From NCBI GenBank assembly GCA_012727825.1, contig JAAYGH010000003.1, positions 1-6,355 on the forward strand: DNA of 6,355 nt. The letters are read 5' to 3'. Origin of the DNA: Trueperella sp. (GTDB taxonomy: Bacteria > Actinomycetota > Actinomycetes > Actinomycetales > Actinomycetaceae). Shown in pieces: positions 1-5,717 of this stretch. The notes under the pieces are model-generated. The model saw only the letters and a list, made by a program, of their open reading frames with translations. It was not told the origin of the DNA and did no database searches. The translations under genes were made by a program, and so were the position numbers. Positions within the stretch are counted from its first letter, which is position 1. Each line of letters opens with the position of its first letter.

Positions 1-28
1 CCTTCTCGGCCTCAAGGACGCGAGCCTT
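1..28 (-). other. In-frame continuation of the trigger factor tail after its stop codon
   Basis: Reading on in the tig frame past the TAA at 29-31 gives KARVLEAEK up to the window edge. Joined to the residues before the stop, this reads ADDE-stop-KARVLEAEK. It closely fits a short actinobacterial C-terminal motif that I recall as TVxEVxxYLxxADxxERxRVLxAE. The stop falls where a conserved glutamate is expected, and one base change (GAA to TAA) would create it. The stretch may therefore be a remnant of a longer tail. It is too short to show how far the frame stays open. Confidence 0.45.
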
Positions 29-1522
29 TTACTCGTCGTCGGCGTTCTCGACGTGCGCCAGGACCTGATCGACCGTGTGGTCCGCGGGGTTGAACTCGTC
101 GGTGTTCTCGTCAGCGTTCTCAGCGTTCTCGTCAGACTCTTCCTCGATGCTTTCGTCAGCCGCATCATCCGACTTCGCCGGAGCTACCTTCGCCGCCTTG
201 TGGGGCTTGTCCGTGAACTCTGGAACGACTTCTCCTTCTGCCTGCTCGCCGAGGATCTCGTTCACGTCAACGTCGTTGCCGTTCGTATCCTTGACCTGGG
301 CCAAACGAAGCGCGGCCATGACCGCCTTATTGCGGGCCATCTCGCCAGCAAACGCGTTGACCTGGCCCGCCTGAGCGGCGGCCTGGACGAACTGGTTCGG
401 ATCCATGCCGTACATCTGTGCCTGGGTCACGAGGAAGTCAAGCAGCTCCTGCTGGGAGACCTCAACCTTGAACGCCTCGGCGTAGGTGTCGAGGAGCAAC
501 TGGTTACGCAGTGCTTCTTCGACGTCGGGGCGGATCTCATCGCCGTGCGGATCGTCTAATTCCTTGCCCTCGTTACGCAGGTGATTTTCGATCTCTTCGT
601 TGATCACGCCTTCGGGCAACGGGAAGTCCGATGCCTCGATGAGCTGGGTCACGAGCGCCTCGTAGGCGCCGGAGAGCTGCTCATTAGCCTTGGTTTTGGT
701 GGCCTGCTCGCGCAGATCATCCTTGAGCTCGTCAATCGTGTCGAACTCGGAGGCCATCATCGCGAAGTCATCGTCTGCTTCCGGCAGCACCGATTCCTTG
801 ACCGAGTGAACCGTGATGGTCACGTCAGCCTCTTCGCCTTCGTGATCGCCGCCGGCAAGCTTGGCCTTGAATTCGACGACGTCACCAGCCTGCGCGCCCA
901 CGAGCTCTTCGTCCTGGCCCTCAAGCATGTTGTTATCACCGATGCGGTAGGACACTCCTGCCACGTCGTCGATATTCTCTTCGCCGATCTTGGCCACCAT
1001 GTCAATATTGACGTAGTCGCCTTCCTTGGCTTCACGCTCAACGTTAGTGAGTGTGGAGAAGCGATCGCGTAGCGCGTCGAGCTCGGACTGAACGTCGTCG
1101 TCGGAGACCTCAACTGCCGGAACCTCAACCTCAAAGTCGGCCGGGTTCGGCATCCAGATCTCCGGGCGCACGTCCACCTCAACCGTGAACTTCAGGGCGG
1201 TCGTATCGTCCTTGCCCGTCATTTCCGGAACTTCGTCAATCGCAACGTCAGGACGTGACATCGGCACGATGCCAGCCTCGGCCACAGCTGCCTGATAGTA
1301 GGCGTCGAGGTTGTCGTTGACGGCTTGCTCGATGATGGCCCCGCGGCCAATCTTCGACTCGACAACACGGCGAGGGGCCTTGCCGCGTCGGAATCCGGGA
1401 AGATCAACCTGCTTGGCAAGCTCCTTGGCCGCTTTGTCATATTCGGGCTCAAATTCCTTGGCGGACACCTCGACGCTCAGCTTCGCGCGGGTTTCGCTCA
1501 AGTGCTCTACGTTTTGCTTCAC
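29..1522 (-). CDS. tig: Trigger factor, ribosome-associated chaperone and peptidyl-prolyl isomerase
   Basis: Trigger factor binds the ribosome next to the exit tunnel, shields nascent chains and isomerises proline bonds in the cytoplasm. The 497-residue product has the three-domain order of the family. The N-terminal ribosome-binding domain (about 1-120) carries the signature GFRRGKAP at 43-50, which docks on ribosomal protein L23. An FKBP-type isomerase domain follows (about 163-245, with EGDYVNIDMVAKI at 168-180 and GDVVEFKAKL at 213-222). The helical chaperone domain covers about 246-425. Residues 430-497 form an extra D/E-rich tail, making the protein longer than the roughly 430-residue E. 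coli homologue. The start is GTG, supported by AGGAG four bases upstream; an ATG start is not needed. The tail ends DHTVDQVLAHVENADDE and appears cut by the stop (see the entry at 1-28). It is transcribed away from the sugar genes and is probably an independent housekeeping gene, although no terminator separates it from the aldo/keto reductase upstream. Confidence 0.97.
   Translation of the reverse strand: MKQNVEHLSETRAKLSVEVSAKEFEPEYDKAAKELAKQVDLPGFRRGKAPRRVVESKIGRGAIIEQAVNDNLDAYYQAAVAEAGIVPMSRPDVAIDEVPEMTGKDDTTALKFTVEVDVRPEIWMPNPADFEVEVPAVEVSDDDVQSELDALRDRFSTLTNVEREAKEGDYVNIDMVAKIGEENIDDVAGVSYRIGDNNMLEGQDEELVGAQAGDVVEFKAKLAGGDHEGEEADVTITVHSVKESVLPEADDDFAMMASEFDTIDELKDDLREQATKTKANEQLSGAYEALVTQLIEASDFPLPEGVINEEIENHLRNEGKELDDPHGDEIRPDVEEALRNQLLLDTYAEAFKVEVSQQELLDFLVTQAQMYGMDPNQFVQAAAQAGQVNAFAGEMARNKAVMAALRLAQVKDTNGNDVDVNEILGEQAEGEVVPEFTDKPHKAAKVAPAKSDDAADESIEEESDENAENADENTDEFNPADHTVDQVLAHVENADDE
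113..130 (-). repeat. Perfect 9-bp tandem repeat in the acidic tail of tig
   Basis: AGCGTTCTC occurs twice in a row (113-121 and 122-130). It lies inside a looser array in which GTTCTCGTCAG occurs at 104-114 and 125-135. On the coding strand it encodes the ENAENA part of the low-complexity tail. The unit is a multiple of three, so slippage would lengthen or shorten the tail without a frameshift. Confidence 0.7.
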
Positions 1523-1526
1523 AATT

Positions 1527-1531
1527 CTCCT
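1527..1531 (-). promoter_or_regulatory. Shine-Dalgarno site deciding the GTG start of tig
   Basis: The minus strand reads AGGAG, then AATT, then GTG. The site supports the GTG at 1522-1520 as the true start. The first residues MKQNVEHLSETRAKL match the usual beginning of actinobacterial trigger factors. Confidence 0.75.
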
Positions 1532-1539
1532 GGGGTTGG

Positions 1540-1555
1540 GGACGGGGTCCCGTCC
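1540..1555. repeat. Inverted repeat in the tig leader, next to the ribosome binding site
   Basis: GGACGGG, a GT spacer and CCCGTCC form a perfect 7-bp inverted repeat. It ends 8 bp upstream of the tig Shine-Dalgarno site. In the mRNA it could form a GC-rich hairpin that affects ribosome access, although a 2-nt loop would require opening the innermost pair. No run of T follows on either strand, so it is not a typical intrinsic terminator. A role is inference. Confidence 0.4.
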
Positions 1556-1568
1556 ATCACTATTTCAC

Positions 1569-1583
1569 GCGTGCCTAGCACGC
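1569..1583. repeat. Inverted repeat GCGTGC-CTA-GCACGC upstream of tig
   Basis: Two perfect 6-bp arms flank a 3-bp centre. It lies about 45 bp upstream of the tig start. It could be a protein-binding site or a second leader hairpin. A TATTAT sequence on the minus strand at 1600-1595 resembles a -10 box just upstream of it, but I could not pair it with a good -35 box. Confidence 0.35.
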
Positions 1584-1659
1584 AACACCGTTCAATAATA
1601 GATCAAATCGGCGTTAATCCTTATATTCATCGCCATGAGAGCAACCACAACAGCGCTGC

Positions 1660-2613
1660 CTAAAACAGTGCGACCTTGTCGGCTGGCGGGAAGATCTCGT
1701 CGAGTGCGGCGAGGTCGTCGTCGCTGAGCTTGATGTCTACGGCCTTGGCGTTCGACTCGATCTGCTCCGGTTTGGTGGCGCCCGCAATAATCGATGCGAC
1801 GGGATCCTGGTGCGCGAGCCACGCGATGGCCACCTGAGCCTGGTCGAGTCCGCGCTCGTTGCAGAAGTCCCGGTAGGTGCGCAGCTGGTTCATATCCGCT
1901 GTTTCAATCTTCGGGTCGCCGTCCTTGAGGCGGCCGTCACCGGGGTTGGCATCGGTGTATTTGCCGGTCAGAAGCCCCGCTGCCAGTGGGAAGTAGGGAA
2001 TCACGCCGAGGCCGTAGTGGCGTGCAGCCGGGAGAATTTCCAGCTCAGCTCGGCGGTCGATCAGGTTGTAGTGGCTCTGGGTGCCAACGAGCCGGCCCGT
2101 CGTCGCCAATTCTGCCGTGGCTGCGGTCTGCCAGCCAGCCATATTCGAGATTGCGTAGTAGCGAACTTTGCCCTGGTCGACAGCAGTTTCCAATGCATCG
2201 ACCGTCTCCTCAAGTGGAGTCAGGGAATCTGGGCTGTGGTAGTAGTAAAGATCCACGTAATCGGTGCCGAGACGTTCAAGTGACCCCTCAAGAGCTTTCA
2301 TCGTGTAAGCACGACTACCGCGAGCGATCGGATCACCCGGTGTCGAGCGGGGCATGCCAAATTTTGTGGCAATGACGGCCTCTTCTCGGCGAGCACCTAA
2401 CGCCTTTCCGAGCAGTCGTTCTGACATTCCATATTGGGCGCCGTAGACGTCAGCTGAGTCAAAGTAGGTGATACCGGCATCAAGCGCGGCACCCACGATC
2501 GCATCCGCACCCGCCTGATTTTCGGTCGTCGTACCTGTGCGACCCAGATTGTTTGCACCGTATCCGAGCAGCGACACAACGAGTCCGGAGTTACCCAAAC
2601 GCCTGTATTCCAT
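1660..2613 (-). CDS. Aldo/keto reductase, NAD(P)H-dependent, shaker-beta/AKR11-13 type
   Basis: The protein is a cytoplasmic TIM-barrel oxidoreductase that reduces aldehydes or ketones with NADPH; the substrate is not identifiable. The 317-residue length is normal for the family. The catalytic tetrad is complete: Asp52 in FDSAD, Tyr57 in DVYG, Lys84 in ATKFG and His126 in YYYHSPDS. Family landmarks include RRLGNSGLVVS at 4-14, DYVDLYYYH around 118-126, and the cofactor-side motifs PYFPLAAGLLTGKY (near 210) and AGATKPEQIESN toward the C terminus. The ATG start has AGGAAGG seven bases upstream (2621-2627). It lies 33 bp after the LacI-type regulator on the same strand, so the two are probably cotranscribed. 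In this context it may act on an aglycone or sugar released by the beta-glucuronidase, but that is guesswork. A general detoxifying reductase is equally possible. Confidence 0.92.
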   Translation of the reverse strand: MEYRRLGNSGLVVSLLGYGANNLGRTGTTTENQAGADAIVGAALDAGITYFDSADVYGAQYGMSERLLGKALGARREEAVIATKFGMPRSTPGDPIARGSRAYTMKALEGSLERLGTDYVDLYYYHSPDSLTPLEETVDALETAVDQGKVRYYAISNMAGWQTAATAELATTGRLVGTQSHYNLIDRRAELEILPAARHYGLGVIPYFPLAAGLLTGKYTDANPGDGRLKDGDPKIETADMNQLRTYRDFCNERGLDQAQVAIAWLAHQDPVASIIAGATKPEQIESNAKAVDIKLSDDDLAALDEIFPPADKVALF

Positions 2614-2646
2614 AAGTGAGCCTTCCTACGCATCGTCACCGCAAGA

Positions 2647-3639
2647 TTACTTGGGTGGTGCTAAAGCGAGCGACTTTCTGAAGTATATTTTCATCGGAAG
2701 CACAATCTCCGGAGCCTTATCGCGCCTACCACGCATGTGTGCCGTTAGAAGCTCCGCGGCGTGGCGGCCCACGTTGAAGTTCGAACCGCCCATGCTCGTG
2801 AGGGGAATTTCGGCGACGACGGCGGCAATCGAGTTGTCGAAAGAGGCGACGGATACATCCTGAGGCACCTTGAGCCCGATGCGGTTGATTCCTTTGAGAA
2901 AGCCTGTTGCCTGCAAGTCGTTGAAGGCAATAACTCCGGTGGCTTTCGATGCCTGCCACACGGTCACGGCACTAAATCCGCTGCGCGGGCTGGGTTCGAA
3001 AGGTTCCGTGCGCGTCACCTTGAGATTGCGACTTTCAGCTTCGGTCTGGATTGCGCGCCAGCGAATGCCGTTCGTCCATGATCTGTCGGGTCCAGACAGG
3101 TACAGGAGCTCATCGTGGGCAAATTGCTTGAACAGATCGAGCAAATGGCCCACTCCCCCGCGCACATCAAACATAATGGAGGGCACTCCGCTGACCTTGC
3201 GCTGGATGAGCACGGTGGGTTTTTGCTTGTGAATATTAACGATTTGTGAGTCAGTCAGGAGCGACGACGCAAGAATGACCCCGTCCACGAACGGAAGGAT
3301 CTGCCGTAGATTCGCCGCCTCTTGATGTGCATCTTCATTAGATTCGACGACGATAGGCACGTAGCCTTCGTCAAAGTATTCACGAAAGCCCGAGAGGATA
3401 TCACTGTAAATTGGGTTGGCCAGTCGCTGAACTGACAACGCGATCACGCGCGTGTCGGCGTCGGTGTATGCGGAGGAAGGGGCCGACTCATAACCCAGTT
3501 CATCTATCGCTTGGCGCACCCGCCTGGCGGTGGCAACGCTGACTCTGCCCGGACGCGTCAACGTGCGCGACACGGTGGACGGCGAAACGCCGGCGGCCCG
3601 AGCAACATCATAAATAGTGACTCGGTCGCCGGCGCTCAC
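2647..3639 (-). CDS. LacI/GalR-family transcriptional regulator
   Basis: A 330-residue sugar-responsive DNA-binding protein, probably the local repressor. The N-terminal helix-turn-helix (about 7-50) has the classic order TIYDVARAAGVSPSTVSRTL, then RVSVATARRVRQAIDELGY. A periplasmic-binding-protein-like sensor domain follows (about 62-325), with LSGPDRSW (181-188), AFND (238-241) and SVASFDNS (263-270) where this family contacts its effector. The hinge after Tyr50 reads ESAPSSAYTDAD and lacks the usual PNxxARxL pattern with its minor-groove leucine, which is odd. The start is GTG, chosen because AGAGG lies seven bases upstream and the helix-turn-helix begins at the normal distance. It sits between the beta-glucuronidase and the aldo/keto reductase, all on one strand, so control of the glucuronide genes and of itself is likely. 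The effector (glucuronide or glucuronate) is inference. Confidence 0.95.
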   Translation of the reverse strand: MSAGDRVTIYDVARAAGVSPSTVSRTLTRPGRVSVATARRVRQAIDELGYESAPSSAYTDADTRVIALSVQRLANPIYSDILSGFREYFDEGYVPIVVESNEDAHQEAANLRQILPFVDGVILASSLLTDSQIVNIHKQKPTVLIQRKVSGVPSIMFDVRGGVGHLLDLFKQFAHDELLYLSGPDRSWTNGIRWRAIQTEAESRNLKVTRTEPFEPSPRSGFSAVTVWQASKATGVIAFNDLQATGFLKGINRIGLKVPQDVSVASFDNSIAAVVAEIPLTSMGGSNFNVGRHAAELLTAHMRGRRDKAPEIVLPMKIYFRKSLALAPPK

Positions 3640-3646
3640 GCCCGTA

Positions 3647-3651
3647 CCTCT
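3647..3651 (-). promoter_or_regulatory. Shine-Dalgarno site deciding the GTG start of the LacI-type gene
   Basis: The minus strand reads AGAGG, a seven-base spacer, then GTG at 3639-3637. The first downstream ATG codons lie well inside the sensor domain, so the GTG is the only start that keeps the DNA-binding domain. Confidence 0.7.
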
Positions 3652-3668
3652 TTTAGATGACTAATAAT

Positions 3669-3687
3669 CTCCACAAATTGGAGTATA
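3669..3687 (-). promoter_or_regulatory. Candidate promoter -10 box and overlapping operator upstream of the LacI-type gene
   Basis: On the minus strand TATACT (3687-3682) is a good -10 box, but the -35 region is poor. Directly downstream, overlapping it by two bases, is the inverted repeat CTCCA-N5-TGGAG (3669-3683). This covers the likely transcription start, a typical place for a repressor site. The same 15 bp match a site in the divergent control region (5619-5633) at 11 positions, which suggests autoregulation by the encoded repressor. Unlike classic LacI-family operators it has no central CG. Confidence 0.35.
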
Positions 3688-3709
3688 CAGACCCGCGGTA
3701 CATTGAAGC

Positions 3710-5488
3710 CTAGTTACCCTGCTTCTCCAACATGGCGAGCCATCGCTCGCGCACCGCGTATGCGTTTGCCTTTGGAAGCCTGTCGCGGGTGAACATGCCC
3801 TTCTTGTTTCCACCCACGCGCATGATTCCCGGCGTCGTCTGGAAGTCCGCAAAGTTCCACATCTGTTCGCCAACAATCTCGGGATAGTCATCAAAAACCT
3901 TGTGGAACATTCCGATATTGTCTTCTTGGAACTCTTCCGACCACGGGCGTCTGAAGTAGTCTTTCAGCCCGTTGAGGGTGTCCGGGCCGTACTCCGTGAA
4001 GATGATCGGCTTACCCGGATACTGCGCTACCCACTGATCGAGTTCGCGGCGCAGACTCAGCTCGCCATCCGCGTTATTGCCAGTCTTGATGTACCAGCCG
4101 TAATAGCGGTTGAGCATGATGACGTCGAACAGGTCTGTAATTTTTTCGACATCGGGCGTGGAGATCATGACGTTAACGTAGCCCACTGGACGCGTGGAAT
4201 CCGCATCTCGGGCCACCTGCGCCAACGGCTTGAAGTACTCACGCGACGCATCCGTGTGGGTCTCCGGCTCGTTTGCGATCGACCACATCACCACGCACGG
4301 ATGGTTCTTATCTCGAGCAATCAGATCGCGGATCTCGTTTGCGTGCGTCTCCTGAGTTTCGTGATTGGCCGTATCTTCGGAGAAGGTCTCAAACCCCTGA
4401 TCGCCGAAGATGCCTCCGCCAATGCTCATGTTCAGACCCACGGCAGGCGTCTCATCAATGACGACGAAGCCCTGCTCATCCGCATAGTCCATGACTTCTT
4501 CGGCATACGGGTAATGGGAGGTGCGGAATGAGTTCGCTCCCTGCCACTTCATCACTTCAAAGTCATGGATCATCATGACGTTGTCGTGTCCCTTGCCACG
4601 AATGAGGTTATCTTCGTGGCGGCCGTAGCCGCGGAAGTAGAATGGCTTGCCGTTAATAAGGAATTGCGAGTCCTTGACCTCCACCGTACGAACACCGAAC
4701 CGCTGGGGGTACACGTCGTCGTCGGCAGTGATCTCGAGCGTGTAGAGGTTGCCCTCACCAGGTGCCCAAAGCTTGGCATTATCGATCCGAAGTTCGCCGG
4801 AGGCTCCCTCGCCAGCCGCGACCTCGGTTTGCTCGGCGTCCAAAACGCGAACCGAGATGCTCGACGCGCCATCAGCTACGACGTCGTACCGAACGATTCC
4901 CGCATCGCCTTCGATGTCCGTCACGACCGTCACATCGGACACGTGCACCTCGGGGCGCGTGTAGAGGTAGACCGACCGGTGAATGCCGGCGTAGTTGTAG
5001 AAATCGTGCCAGTAGTTCTGACGCGCTTTGCCCGAATCGTCCGTGTCAACATATCCCGGCGGAATCGAGTGCCAACCGAGTCGGTTATCCACAGCGACAG
5101 TCACGCGGAACGCAATGCCTTCTTCCACGTGTTCAGTGATGTCAGCCTCGAATGGCAGATAGCCGCCCTTGTGGTACGCCACCGCCTCTCCGTTGACGTA
5201 GACCTGAGCTTCGTGAGTGACGGAACCAAAACGAATGATCAGCTGATCGTCTCCGAAACGGGGAGCAATAATCTCCCGCTCATACCAAACAAGCCCAACG
5301 TGATCGTGGATCTCGGGATCCACCGTGACGTCGTTATACGACGACGGGACAGCCATTGTCCTGACGTCCTTCAACGGGCTTGCGAACCATTTATTTTCAA
5401 CACCCGAATTGTCGGTGTCGACTTTGAAATTCCATATCCCATCAAGAGACTTGGAATTACGTGATTTCGAATCGCGAAGTGCAAGCAT
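3710..5488 (-). CDS. uidA: Beta-glucuronidase, glycoside hydrolase family 2
   Basis: The enzyme hydrolyses beta-D-glucuronides to glucuronate and an aglycone in the cytoplasm; no signal peptide is present. At 592 residues it is close to the E. coli UidA length (603, from memory) and similar throughout. The N-terminal sugar-binding jelly roll is about 1-180 (LDGIWNF, VPSSYNDV, GGYLPFEADIT, DFYNYAGIHRSVYLYT), an Ig-like domain about 181-273, and the TIM barrel about 275-592. Glu407 in ANEPE is the expected acid/base and Glu499 in FTEYG the nucleophile. RTSHYPYAEE (322-331), WNFADF (544-549) and NKKG (561-564) are present; the NKKG Asn and second Lys bind the glucuronate carboxylate and separate this enzyme from beta-galactosidases. 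An insertion at 357-376 corresponds to loop 1 of E. coli-type gut enzymes. The ATG start has AAGGAG seven bases upstream (5496-5501). It is the first gene of the minus-strand cluster and is divergent from the transporter. Confidence 0.96.
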   Translation of the reverse strand: MLALRDSKSRNSKSLDGIWNFKVDTDNSGVENKWFASPLKDVRTMAVPSSYNDVTVDPEIHDHVGLVWYEREIIAPRFGDDQLIIRFGSVTHEAQVYVNGEAVAYHKGGYLPFEADITEHVEEGIAFRVTVAVDNRLGWHSIPPGYVDTDDSGKARQNYWHDFYNYAGIHRSVYLYTRPEVHVSDVTVVTDIEGDAGIVRYDVVADGASSISVRVLDAEQTEVAAGEGASGELRIDNAKLWAPGEGNLYTLEITADDDVYPQRFGVRTVEVKDSQFLINGKPFYFRGYGRHEDNLIRGKGHDNVMMIHDFEVMKWQGANSFRTSHYPYAEEVMDYADEQGFVVIDETPAVGLNMSIGGGIFGDQGFETFSEDTANHETQETHANEIRDLIARDKNHPCVVMWSIANEPETHTDASREYFKPLAQVARDADSTRPVGYVNVMISTPDVEKITDLFDVIMLNRYYGWYIKTGNNADGELSLRRELDQWVAQYPGKPIIFTEYGPDTLNGLKDYFRRPWSEEFQEDNIGMFHKVFDDYPEIVGEQMWNFADFQTTPGIMRVGGNKKGMFTRDRLPKANAYAVRERWLAMLEKQGN

Positions 5489-5513
5489 GAAAAAGCTCCT
5501 TTGCTCAATCGTG

Positions 5514-5531
5514 AATTGTACGAATGCAATT
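5514..5531 (-). promoter_or_regulatory. Inverted repeat overlapping a candidate -10 box of the beta-glucuronidase gene
   Basis: AATTG (5514-5518) and CAATT (5527-5531) form perfect arms around an 8-bp spacer containing a CG. On the minus strand TACAAT (5520-5515) lies in one arm and is a good -10 box, about 26 bp from the start codon. The -35 region (GTCAGA at 17 bp) is weak, so activation or a poor core promoter would be needed. The overlap makes it a plausible repressor site. Confidence 0.35.
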
Positions 5532-5576
5532 TAACTCTGACGGACTGTGACGATTTTCGCTAGTTTTACGTGCGCC

Positions 5577-5595
5577 CGTGGCAACTCGTGGCAAC
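5577..5595. repeat. Tandem direct repeat CGTGGCAAC, 10-bp period
   Basis: Two perfect 9-bp copies (5577-5585 and 5587-5595) are separated by one base, so equivalent positions are one helical turn apart on the same face. On the minus strand each gives GTTGCCA, and TTGCCA resembles a -35 hexamer. The repeat lies about 90 bp upstream of the beta-glucuronidase start and may be an activator or repressor site. Confidence 0.45.
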
Positions 5596-5618
5596 AACGC
5601 CCTATTTATCGGCTTTTC

Positions 5619-5633
5619 CGCCACAATTAGGAC
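5619..5633. promoter_or_regulatory. Candidate operator matching the site upstream of the LacI-type gene
   Basis: CGCCACAATTAGGAC agrees with CTCCACAAATTGGAG (3669-3683) at 11 of 15 positions without gaps. It sits in an imperfect palindrome centred on AATT, with CCG and CGG ends at 5618-5620 and 5633-5635. It lies 84 bp upstream of the transporter start. The match was made by eye and may be chance. Confidence 0.3.
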
Positions 5634-5706
5634 GGTAGCCGCACATCCCGCACTGGGTAGCCGGCTTCTTTTATTCATGAATGTTCTTCTCAGCGTTGAG
5701 GTGAAC

Positions 5707-5713
5707 AAGGAGG
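5707..5713 (+). promoter_or_regulatory. Strong Shine-Dalgarno site of the transporter gene
   Basis: AAGGAGG is a near-perfect complement to the 16S rRNA 3' end and lies four bases before the ATG at 5718. It fixes this ATG over the later in-frame ATG at 5778. Confidence 0.8.
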
Positions 5714-5717
5714 AAAA

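Larger units (their letters stand above)
1523..1659 (-). promoter_or_regulatory. Intergenic region between the aldo/keto reductase and tig, presumed tig promoter
   Basis: This 137-bp gap has room for a promoter and leader. Its right half (about 1590-1635) is AT-rich, and its left half holds the two inverted repeats annotated separately. On the minus strand TATAAG (1625-1620) and TATTAT (1600-1595) are possible -10 boxes. Neither has a convincing -35 partner at 16-18 bp. No intrinsic terminator for the upstream gene was recognised. Confidence 0.3.
5489..5717. promoter_or_regulatory. Divergent control region between beta-glucuronidase and the transporter
   Basis: This 229-bp non-coding stretch must hold promoters for both directions. 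It contains several short repeats: TGACG at 5538-5542 and 5548-5552, CGTGGCAAC at 5577-5585 and 5587-5595, CCGCAC at 5639-5644 and 5648-5653, and GGTAGCCG at 5634-5641 and 5656-5663. It also has an inverted repeat at 5514-5531, an imperfect palindrome around 5618-5635 and the perfect palindrome ATTCATGAAT at 5673-5682. For the transporter, TTTATC (5605-5610) and TAGGAC (5628-5633) are 17 bp apart but fit the consensus poorly. No small gene or RNA was recognised. Confidence 0.6.

Noticed and set aside
53..1072. Two long plus-strand open frames (53-559 and 581-1072) opposite tig
   Set aside because: Both are antisense shadows of trigger factor, whose sequence is unmistakable. The products are featureless and V/R/L-rich.
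1540..1555. Inverted repeat considered as an intrinsic terminator of the upstream operon
   Set aside because: There is no T run on either side, the loop is only 2 nt, and it lies next to the tig ribosome binding site.
3640..3709. Terminator between beta-glucuronidase and the LacI-type gene
   Set aside because: The only symmetry (CTCCA-N5-TGGAG and CCGCGG) is too weak and lacks a T run, so readthrough into the regulator gene is expected.
3902..4531. A 209-codon plus-strand open frame opposite the beta-glucuronidase C-terminal half
   Set aside because: It is antisense to the TIM-barrel coding region, including both catalytic glutamates, and has no family resemblance.
4565..5464. A 299-codon open frame on the plus strand, opposite the beta-glucuronidase gene
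   Set aside because: It is antisense to a clearly identified GH2 enzyme with all catalytic motifs. Its product has no recognisable domain, and such frames arise from G/C-biased third positions. No ribosome binding site stands out.
5673..5682. Perfect 10-bp palindrome ATTCATGAAT as an operator
   Set aside because: It is short, occurs once, and has no partner site at the other promoters. It is kept only as a note in the control region.
5697..5717. Earlier start for the symporter at the GTG at 5701
   Set aside because: That GTG is out of frame with the transporter (5718 minus 5701 is 17), lies before the Shine-Dalgarno site, and gives no homologous residues.
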